From: Rickettsiales bacterium
GTDB taxonomy: Bacteria > Pseudomonadota > Alphaproteobacteria > Rs-D84
Assembly: GCA_031260805.1 (NCBI GenBank)
Contig: JAISKV010000006.1
Span: 1-47,806 of the forward strand
Direction of reading: 5' to 3'
DNA: 47,806 bases
Shown: positions 42,594 through 47,806 of the stretch, piece by piece
How positions within the stretch are numbered: position 1 is the stretch's first letter
Layout: each line of letters starts with the position of its first letter
Position numbers and translations under genes: made by a program
Notes under the pieces: generated by a model
Told to the model about the DNA's origin: nothing
The model's input: the letters and a program-made list of their open reading frames with translations, nothing else
Databases searched by the model: none

Positions 42594-42619
42594 ATAATGG
42601 AAATAAAAAGGATTTCAAG
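42592..42619 (-). promoter_or_regulatory. RpoH (sigma32)-type heat-shock promoter of groESL
   Basis: On the minus strand CTTGAAA (42619 to 42613), a 12-nt spacer and CCATTATAT (42600 to 42592) match the sigma32 pattern CTTGAAA-N(11-16)-CCCATNT. It would start transcription near 42585, leaving about 20 nt with AGGAGA before groES. It overlaps the oppositely directed HIT promoter. Confidence 0.62.
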
Positions 42620-42961
42620 ATGTATGATAAAAACAATGTATTTGCGAGAATAATCCGCGGCGAACTGCCTGCGGACAAGATTTATGAAGACGAATTCGCG
42701 CTGGCATTTCATAACATTCATCCGCTGGCCAAAATTCACGCGCTGGTGGTGCCGCGCGGCGAATACGCCGACATCTTTGACTTTGCTGAAAACGCGCCGG
42801 CGGATGCGCAAAAGAAATTCTGGGACGCGGTGAAAAAAACCGCAAAGTTGGTGAGTTCGTCCGGGGACGCGCATCTGGGCGCTAATATCGGGCAATACGC
42901 GTCGGTTCCGCATTTCCATGTACATGTCATGTGCGATGACAAATATATAAACGAAGCATGA
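42620..42961 (+). CDS. HIT-family nucleotide-binding hydrolase
   Basis: A 113-residue histidine-triad protein, of the Hint branch: it opens NVFARIIRGELPADKIYEDE, has LAKIHALVVPRGEYA in the middle and the triad HFHVHVM at about residues 98-104, where the central His is the nucleophile. Hint enzymes hydrolyse AMP-lysine and AMP-phosphoramidates. Length is normal. It is divergent from groES and shares its promoter region. Confidence 0.92.
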   Translation: MYDKNNVFARIIRGELPADKIYEDEFALAFHNIHPLAKIHALVVPRGEYADIFDFAENAPADAQKKFWDAVKKTAKLVSSSGDAHLGANIGQYASVPHFHVHVMCDDKYINEA

Positions 42962-42963
42962 AA

Positions 42964-43066
42964 ATTATTAGTTATTAATTATTAGTTATTAGTTATTATA
43001 CCATTGTGCATGCCGCAATAATTCCGCCACCACAAACAAAAGTATAATAACTAATAACTAATAACT
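42964..43066. repeat. AT-rich palindromic repeat family P, copy 4
   Basis: Left arm TTATTAGTTATTATACC and right arm GTATAATAACTAATAACTAA surround ATTGTGCATGC, then AATAATTCCGCCACCACAAA. It is the best-preserved gene-less copy, in the same orientation as copy 2, and occupies the whole gap between HIT and the lemA terminator. The arms are stacked TTATTAG heptamers. Confidence 0.85.
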
Positions 43067-43095
43067 AAAAAAATCCGCCGGCGGCGGATTTTTTT
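43067..43095 (-). terminator. Terminator of lemA
   Basis: AAAAAAATCCGCC (43067-43079), loop GGC and GGCGGATTTTTTT (43083-43095), a 13-bp stem with a T-run in both directions; it serves the minus-strand lemA and could also stop HIT read-through. Confidence 0.88.
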
Positions 43096-43645
43096 AGAAC
43101 TCTACCTGCGGGGCGTTTTTGGTCGCCCGTTTTTCTTCCGCATCCAACTCGAACAATTTTTCTTCACGGATTCTGAACAAGTTTGCGATGATATTGGAAG
43201 GAAACGACTGTATCGCCGTATTCAACCCCATGACCACGGTATTATAAAATTGACGCGCAGATTGAATCTTGGTTTCCGTATCCGACAATTCCCCCTGTAA
43301 TTCCAGAAAGTTTTCATTCGCGCGCAGCGCCGGATAACTCTCCGCCAATGCAAAGATGTTTTTCAGCGCGCCGGTCAATTTGTTTTCCGCCGCGGATTTT
43401 TTATCATCGCCGGCCGAAATCGCGCTGTTGCGGGCCTTGATGACGGCTTCCAGCGTGCCGCTTTCGTGTTTTGCCGCGCCCTTGACCGCAGCGACCAGAT
43501 TCGGAATCAAGTCATGCCGCCGCTTTAACTGCGTTTCAATCGTCGCCCATGCTTCGCGCGATTGATTGCGGCGCGCGACCAGCCCGTTGTAAACCCCGAT
43601 TACATACAATAAAACCACTGCGATTACCGCGATTGCTATCCACAT
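43094..43645 (-). CDS. lemA: LemA-family membrane protein
   Basis: A 183-residue protein: one N-terminal transmembrane helix (WIAIAVIAVVLLYVIGVYNG), then the LemA helical domain with QSREAWATIETQLKRRHDLI, PNLVAAVKGAAKHESGTLE, SYPALRANENFLELQGELSD and TETKIQSARQFYNTVVMGLN. LemA proteins are widespread, of uncertain function, and probably present a periplasmic helical domain. The usual TPM-domain partner is absent; instead it follows a DUF2066-like gene by 14 nt and shares its promoter. GAGGAAA precedes the ATG. Confidence 0.93.
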   Translation of the reverse strand: MWIAIAVIAVVLLYVIGVYNGLVARRNQSREAWATIETQLKRRHDLIPNLVAAVKGAAKHESGTLEAVIKARNSAISAGDDKKSAAENKLTGALKNIFALAESYPALRANENFLELQGELSDTETKIQSARQFYNTVVMGLNTAIQSFPSNIIANLFRIREEKLFELDAEEKRATKNAPQVEF

Positions 43646-43659
43646 TTTTTCCTCGTTTG

Positions 43660-44265
43660 CTATTTGTTAAATTTCAGCATGCCGTCTTCTGTCGCCGCGT
43701 TCCATCCCAGCGCGCCCAGCGCGTTGATAAGGCTGCGCCGCTTGGCCGCATTGTATAAAATCTGCACGCGCCCGCCGCCGATTGATTTCACCGACATGTT
43801 TAATCCGTCAATTTCATCCAATCCCGCATTGATATTTTTCCAATCCCGCAGACCGTTCGTCAGATAAATAACAGCCGCCGCATTGTCGCCGACATCGTAC
43901 GCCAGAGAATTGGCAATTCCATTCGCCGCGAACAGTTTTTTCACCGCGGATTCGTCAAAATTTATTTTTATAGTGGCGGCATAGTTCGTCGCGGAAATTT
44001 TTTCATCTTCAATCGCGGTGTTCGCGATCAGGTTCTCTATCTCGCCGCCGGATAATTTGTCGGCCAGCGCCGCAACCGCGGCATGATCGGCATAGCGGTC
44101 GCCGACCTGGATAAAGATGTCGCGGCGCGCAGACGACAGCGCGTTTGTCTTGGCCGCGGCCGCCGAAGCAGCAGACCGTTCAATCGTCGCGGTGCCGGAC
44201 AAATCCGCGGCGAACGCCCCGCCGAGACAAAAGATAAAAGATAAAAGATAAATAAATTTTCTCAT
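43660..44265 (-). CDS. DUF2066-like periplasmic protein
   Basis: A 201-residue exported protein with signal peptide RKFIYLLSFIFCLGGAFA. The mature part follows the DUF2066 pattern: alternating Ala-rich start (RSAASAAAAKTNALSSARRD), then LADKLSGGEIENLIANTAIE, DEKISATNYAATIKINFDES and VKKLFAANGI. Function of the family is unknown; it occurs in alphaproteobacteria. The remaining 90 residues (RDWKNINAGLDEIDGLNM and on) are less conserved. Signal-peptide codons contain three AAAAGAT/ATCTTTT heptamers. It is first in a two-gene operon with lemA and looks leaderless (TATAAT 7 nt before ATG 44265). Confidence 0.75.
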   Translation of the reverse strand: MRKFIYLLSFIFCLGGAFAADLSGTATIERSAASAAAAKTNALSSARRDIFIQVGDRYADHAAVAALADKLSGGEIENLIANTAIEDEKISATNYAATIKINFDESAVKKLFAANGIANSLAYDVGDNAAAVIYLTNGLRDWKNINAGLDEIDGLNMSVKSIGGGRVQILYNAAKRRSLINALGALGWNAATEDGMLKFNK

Positions 44266-44272
44266 ACGGAAG

Positions 44273-44301
44273 ATTATAATTGGTTTAATTGCGCTTTGCA
44301 A
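44273..44301 (-). promoter_or_regulatory. Leaderless promoter of the DUF2066-lemA operon
   Basis: On the minus strand TTGCAA (44301 to 44296), a 17-nt spacer and TATAAT (44278 to 44273). The ATG at 44265 follows after 7 nt with no ribosome-binding site; the clearest leaderless case in the window. Confidence 0.72.
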
Positions 44302-44310
44302 CAAATAAAC

Positions 44311-45801
44311 TTAAAACTTTCCGCTTAATCCGATTCTGATTCCCAGCGATTTATAGAACGAATTGACTTCTTTATTCTGTTTGCAGGTCCAATTCGGACA
44401 TTCGGTGAATGTATCCTGGATGTACCACAAATCTTCGTCCCCTGCGTCCAGTCCGGCCGCTTCGTCGCCGCCATAATAATAGTCAATTATTCCCCAGTAC
44501 AAATCTTCATAATATTTCCCGCTTAAATAAGTAGTTGCCGACGCGCCGCTGACCGAATAATAATCGTAATTAAATCCGATATTCAGATACACTGTGTTTG
44601 TTATCGCGGTTTTGTATGTCGCGCCCATCCCCAGATGATACGCGTCGCCAAATCCGCTGGTGTCTTCCACGCTTTTCGGATGCGCCCAATCAAACCGGTA
44701 CGGCTGGTCCCCGACAGATGTGTATGCCGGCAGCCCCAGTTCAATCCGCGCATTCACCGCATTCGTCGCGTTTATCGCGTAATCCATGTCCAGCGCCAAG
44801 TACGGCCCAGCCCAGGTAACATCGTATTTGTGGCTGGTTCCGGCCTGTTGAAAATAGTAAGTCCCGCCGCTGTTTATCCATCCGGTGGCAACCTGCTTCC
44901 AATAATCATTATCCGGATCATCCCACAGTATTTCATACGACGGGTTGCTTGTGTTTCCATCGGTCCAAGTAATCAGCGGATCACAATTGACTTCGCCGGC
45001 ATCGGTTTCATAACAGCGGCCAGTTTCAACAGACATTCCGAAATTCTTGTTTGTTGAAACCCGATAGTTCAGACTGCGATAGCCAATGCTGGGGGTCAGT
45101 TTCAGATTCCCGATTGCAAATTTATCGGTCAGCCCCAATCCCAGGTTCCATCCCAGCATGCTGCCGCCGCCGGACGCGCCGACCGAAACCGCATGGCCGT
45201 AAATGTCGCCGATGAACTGATCCCCGGCGTCGTACACGCCGTTGCTGTTCGCGTCGTAAAAGTAAGTGTCTTCGTAAATTCCGCCGGCCGAGATATCATC
45301 GTCAATCATGCGCGATTCGCCGGTCTGCATGCCCAGTTTTAATCCTGCATCCAACTTTAACCCCGCGCCGTTTCCGATGTCAAAAATATACCCCGCGCCA
45401 ATATTGAATGTCAGCCATGACATGGCGTCGTATGACAGCGCGCTGCCCGCGGTGTTCATATCAAATTCCCAGGACGAGTATTCCATGCCGACATCGCCGC
45501 CCAGATAAAATCCGCGATCTGCCGATTGCGGCGCCGTTGCACGCGATTGCTGCTGCGGCTGGGCCGAACCGACGGGACCATATCCGCTGTATCGCGAATT
45601 GGCGGGATTATAGGCCGCTGACTGCACCGGCCGGTAATAATTTTGCTGTTGCTGGACGGGCTGCTGATAACCACTGTAATAACTGCCGCCGGCGCGGGAC
45701 GCAGCCTGTACGGGCTGGTACTGTTGTCCGGTATAGTAAGTCCCGGCCGCGAATGCCGATAACGGCATTGCCGCAAAAATAAATGTGAATAGCCTTTTCA
45801 T
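44311..45801 (-). CDS. Outer-membrane beta-barrel protein with Q/Y-rich N-terminal domain
   Basis: A 496-residue protein with signal peptide KRLFTFIFAAMPLSAFA. Residues about 19-95 are low-complexity, rich in Q, Y, P and S (GSYYSGYQQPVQQQQNYYRP), as if forming an exposed or periplasmic flexible arm. The rest begins RGFYLGGDVGMEYSSWEFDM and continues as alternating amphipathic strands rich in aromatic residues, ending IRIGLSGKF with the C-terminal Phe that barrel assembly uses. It holds a DANSNGVYDAGD loop that could bind calcium. I cannot assign a family; opacity-like or omptin-like barrels are candidates. GGAGAGAT precedes the ATG at 45801. Confidence 0.78.
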   Translation of the reverse strand: MKRLFTFIFAAMPLSAFAAGTYYTGQQYQPVQAASRAGGSYYSGYQQPVQQQQNYYRPVQSAAYNPANSRYSGYGPVGSAQPQQQSRATAPQSADRGFYLGGDVGMEYSSWEFDMNTAGSALSYDAMSWLTFNIGAGYIFDIGNGAGLKLDAGLKLGMQTGESRMIDDDISAGGIYEDTYFYDANSNGVYDAGDQFIGDIYGHAVSVGASGGGSMLGWNLGLGLTDKFAIGNLKLTPSIGYRSLNYRVSTNKNFGMSVETGRCYETDAGEVNCDPLITWTDGNTSNPSYEILWDDPDNDYWKQVATGWINSGGTYYFQQAGTSHKYDVTWAGPYLALDMDYAINATNAVNARIELGLPAYTSVGDQPYRFDWAHPKSVEDTSGFGDAYHLGMGATYKTAITNTVYLNIGFNYDYYSVSGASATTYLSGKYYEDLYWGIIDYYYGGDEAAGLDAGDEDLWYIQDTFTECPNWTCKQNKEVNSFYKSLGIRIGLSGKF

Positions 45802-45891
45802 AATCTCTCCAATCAAAAGCATTTTATCATATTTTCAAGGATTATAAAAATCAAAGTTTTTTTATATTATTTTCACTTTATTATCCCCCGT

Positions 45892-45964
45892 CGTCATTCC
45901 GGGGGAGCGGAGCAAAACCCGGAATCCATACAAAATGGACCCCGGGTCAAGCCCGGGGTGACGA
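45892..45964. repeat. REP-like palindrome, copy 3
   Basis: CGTCATTCCGGGGG (45892-45905) pairs with the right end CCCGGGGTGACGA (45952-45964). Inside are ACCCGGAATCC and GACCCCGGGTCAAG. It is a second variant (GGGTCAAGCCCGG) of the same class as copies 1 and 2. The 45802-46050 gap holds only this repeat and the next. Confidence 0.8.
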
Positions 45965-46006
45965 TAGAGTGGTACGACAGTGTTCCCGCATGATGACCAA
46001 TGGTGT

Positions 46007-46048
46007 ACCACAATGGTATAATAACTAACAATTAATAACTAATAACTA
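46007..46048. repeat. AT-rich repeat family P, half copy (copy 5)
   Basis: ACCACAATGGTATAATAACT followed by AACAATTAATAACTAATAAC is the right half of the family P palindrome, including the start of the ACAATGG core (reverse of CCATTGT). The left half is missing. It abuts the rubrerythrin terminator. Confidence 0.75.
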
Positions 46049-46050
46049 TT

Positions 46051-46078
46051 AAAAAAACGGGCTTGCGCCCGTTTTTTT
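46051..46078 (-). terminator. Terminator of rubrerythrin
   Basis: AAAAAAACGGGC (46051-46062), loop TTGC and GCCCGTTTTTTT (46067-46078), a perfect 12-bp stem with T-run. Confidence 0.88.
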
Positions 46079-46697
46079 AATCAATATTCGTATACTCGCA
46101 AAAGCCTTCGTTCGTGTCGCACTGTATCGCCAATGCTTCGGAAACAAAGTATCCGCGCGGATGCAGACACGCCGGGCACACTGTCGGCGCATCCGTTCCC
46201 ACATGCCAGTTGCCGCAATTTGTGCAGCGCCACATGACGATTTTATCTTGCTTGAATATTTTTCCTGATTCAATCGCTTCTATCAGCGCGCGATAACGCG
46301 CTTCGTGATACCGTTCCGCATGACCGATATTTTTCAAGATTTCTGCGATTGCCGGAAATCCTTCCTGGGCGGCGATTTGCGCGAATTTCGGGTACATGAC
46401 CGTGTTTTCTTCATGTTCGCCGAATGCGGCCGCCTGCAAATTTTCCAGCGTCGTTCCGATTTTCCCGGCCGAAAAAGCCGCGGTTATTTCCAGATCGCCG
46501 CCTTCCAAGAACTTGAACAGCCGTTCGGCGTGTTCCTTTTCCTGGTCCGCGGTTTCCGTAAAAATTTTTCCGATGGCTTCATACCCTTCGCTTTTCGCCG
46601 CCGACGCAAAGAATGTATAGCGGTTGCGCGCCTGGGATTCGCCTGCGAATGCGATGAGAATATTTTTTTCTGTTTGTGTTCCTTTCAATGTCGGCAT
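46077..46697 (-). CDS. Rubrerythrin
   Basis: A 206-residue non-haem diiron peroxidase that reduces hydrogen peroxide, typical of anaerobes. The four-helix ferritin-like domain has the ligands in AFAGESQARNRYTFFA (Glu), DQEKEHAERLF, FGEHEENTVMYPKF and GHAERYHEARY. The C-terminal rubredoxin-like domain has WRCTNCGNW and TVCPACLHP, giving the Cys4 iron site; an extra 20 residues follow. AAGGAG precedes the ATG at 46697. Its presence in an alphaproteobacterium fits life with little oxygen. The product name is firm; electron donor unknown. Confidence 0.95.
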   Translation of the reverse strand: MPTLKGTQTEKNILIAFAGESQARNRYTFFASAAKSEGYEAIGKIFTETADQEKEHAERLFKFLEGGDLEITAAFSAGKIGTTLENLQAAAFGEHEENTVMYPKFAQIAAQEGFPAIAEILKNIGHAERYHEARYRALIEAIESGKIFKQDKIVMWRCTNCGNWHVGTDAPTVCPACLHPRGYFVSEALAIQCDTNEGFCEYTNID

Positions 46698-46764
46698 GAT
46701 TTCTCCTTTGACCTTTTTCTGACGCGAATTTTAACATGAAACCGTGCCGGTTGCAAATTTTTGA

Positions 46765-46794
46765 TTGTATCAATCGTGCAAAGTTTTGTATAAT
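46765..46794 (+). promoter_or_regulatory. Leaderless promoter of the LamG-like gene
   Basis: TTGTAT (46765-46770), an 18-nt spacer and TATAAT (46789-46794). The ATG at 46802 follows after 7 nt, with no ribosome-binding site between. Confidence 0.6.
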
Positions 46795-46801
46795 GCGCTT
46801 T

Positions 46802-47662
46802 ATGAGAATTGTCTGCAAATTTTTTTGCCTGGTGATTTGTGCATTTCATCTTGCCCCTGTTTTTGCCGACGACTTTTATCCCGCCGCCAGCGTTCGCGCC
46901 GTCCAGATCGCCGCGATGCAAAAGTGCTGCCTGGTGAATAATGCCGCGCCGCAATCGTCCGGCGCGAATATGGAATTCTTGTTAAAGACCGTGGACATCT
47001 GCAACGGCAATGCTACCAATTACGGTGCCGGCGCGCGGGCAACGACCAGTTGGGCGAATACGGCCGCTGTGGACGGCGCGTTCGGAACTTTGTCCCAGTC
47101 GCAATTGTCCGAGCCTTACTTGCAATTGCCGGATAACCGGCAGTTTAATTTTACTATGGATTGGGGACCAGGGTACAAGATAGAAGTTAAGTTTAAGATT
47201 GATGTCATGACATCCGTGGCGAATGTGGTGTTTTACAACAATTGTTATTCCCGGTTCGGATTTATGGCGGAACAAGGGTATTTTCGGGCGGATTATCTGA
47301 ACAATGAAATGAAAAATTTGGGAATCACGCGGGATACAAATATTCATACGATTGTAAAGCAGGATCGCAATAATTGGTTTGACGGGGTGCTGTATCAAAA
47401 TAATAGCACGGCGCAAACGGATGCAAAAACGAACTGTCCGATTACAATCGGCGCGCACGCAAATACCGACATTACATACGCGATGGAAGGCCGGATTTAT
47501 TATGTGAAAATTTGGGATGGCGCGGGAAAATTGTTGAAACACTTTGTCCCGATGCCGGTCGGCGCGCAATTTGCATCCGCGCCCGCGCTGTACGATATTA
47601 TTTCGGGGGAAACGGTGTACGACCGCACGAACAGCCCTGTGTCGTACGGCGGCTGTGATTAA
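46802..47662 (+). CDS. Exported LamG-like (concanavalin-fold) protein
   Basis: A 286-residue protein with signal peptide RIVCKFFCLVICAFHLAPVFA. The second half matches bacterial and phage LamG-like domains: IEVKFKIDVMTSVANVVFYN near the start, EGRIYYVKIWDGAGKLLKHF, then VPMPVG and YDIISGETVYDRTNSPVSYG, equivalent to the usual GLYDLV...F ending. The cysteines (KCCL, DIC, NNC, NC, GGC) suggest disulfides. LamG domains bind sugars or proteins, so a surface or periplasmic binding role is likely. ATG 46802 fits the promoter; the in-frame ATG at 46793 overlaps the -10 box. Confidence 0.78.
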   Translation: MRIVCKFFCLVICAFHLAPVFADDFYPAASVRAVQIAAMQKCCLVNNAAPQSSGANMEFLLKTVDICNGNATNYGAGARATTSWANTAAVDGAFGTLSQSQLSEPYLQLPDNRQFNFTMDWGPGYKIEVKFKIDVMTSVANVVFYNNCYSRFGFMAEQGYFRADYLNNEMKNLGITRDTNIHTIVKQDRNNWFDGVLYQNNSTAQTDAKTNCPITIGAHANTDITYAMEGRIYYVKIWDGAGKLLKHFVPMPVGAQFASAPALYDIISGETVYDRTNSPVSYGGCD

Positions 47663-47686
47663 AAAATCGCCAGCGGCGAATTTTTC
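47661..47686 (+). terminator. Terminator-like hairpin after the LamG-like gene
   Basis: AAAAAATCGCC, loop AGC and GGCGAATTTTTC pair with one A-A mismatch in the stem, followed by a short T-run; likely a weak terminator. Confidence 0.65.
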
Positions 47687-47687
47687 A

Positions 47688-47806
47688 ATGCACAATGTAC
47701 AATGCACAATTTTACCACTACCCCGTCCGCCTGCGGCGTCCACCCCTTCGCTGGCGAAGGGGATTTATCCTTACTTCGTTTCAGGTGCAGGCCAACGAAT
47801 TCCCCT
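47688..47806. repeat. GC-rich palindromic repeat family Q, copy D (cut by window end)
   Basis: A heptamer flank (CAATGCA, CAATGTA, CAATGCA, from 47688) leads into TACCACTACCCCGTC (47713), then the CGCCTGCGGCG and CCACCCCTTCGC modules of the left arm and the core TTACTTCGTTTCAGGTGCAG, GCCAACGAATTCCCC. The core is inverted relative to copies A and B. The right arm lies outside the window. Confidence 0.83.

Noticed and set aside
42565-42619. CIRCE operator before groES
   Set aside because: No TTAGCACTC-N9-GAGTGCTAA or near match is present; the RpoH-type promoter explains regulation better.

Overview
The window is about 47.8 kb of roughly 55% GC bacterial chromosome, with no plasmid or phage core genes. 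The housekeeping proteins look alphaproteobacterial: the XRE regulator type, the rsmD, tsaB-rimI, rpsF-rpsR-rplI, groESL and lemA gene forms, a DUF2066-like protein and REP-like palindromes of the alphaproteobacterial kind. Rubrerythrin, the very large cysteine-rich InlB-repeat surface protein and several stripped-down enzymes point to an anaerobic, host-associated (probably gut) uncultured alphaproteobacterium with a reduced genome. This placement is inference from the sequence.

Layout. 0-6 kb: a broken tRNA-Ser, divergent rsmD/tadA, then lon-like (no protease domain), tsaB, rimI, an HU/IHF gene and a fused accD-accA. 6-13.3 kb: secreted proteins, an MliC-like lipoprotein, a 1753-residue Pmp-type autotransporter and an XRE regulator. 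13.3-21.8 kb: a 2641-residue cysteine-rich secreted protein bracketed by two copies of a GC-rich palindromic repeat. 22-30 kb: rnpB, a small unknown gene, secA, a four-helix-bundle gene inside an inverted repeat, dnaE and rsmH. 30.2-34.9 kb: five overlapping genes (D-Ala-D-Ala carboxypeptidase, holB, tatD, response regulator, histidine kinase). 35-36.5 kb: two secreted proteins, the first preceded by a run of 12 G. 36.8-46.7 kb: an EF-hand membrane protein, rpsF-rpsR-rplI, a MotA/ExbB-like plus MotB/OmpA-like pair, groES-groEL with an RpoH-type promoter, a HIT protein, DUF2066-like and lemA, an outer-membrane protein and rubrerythrin. The right edge holds a LamG-like secreted protein and a repeat cut by the window end.

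Themes. (1) At least six genes have a sigma70-like -10 box only 6-9 nt before the ATG and no Shine-Dalgarno sequence, so leaderless transcripts look common. (2) Three families of dispersed palindromic repeats sit between genes. One AT-rich family has a member whose inverted ends enclose a four-helix-bundle (S23/IVP-type) gene, the architecture of rRNA intervening sequences but outside rRNA. (3) Heptanucleotide tandem tracts recur in repeat arms, in signal-peptide codons and inside tatD. (4) Several conserved proteins have lost parts: Lon its protease domain, SecA its zinc tail, the response regulator part of its DNA-binding domain, and the carboxypeptidase its SxN asparagine. (5) A large share of the window encodes exported proteins, so envelope display looks like a main investment of this organism.
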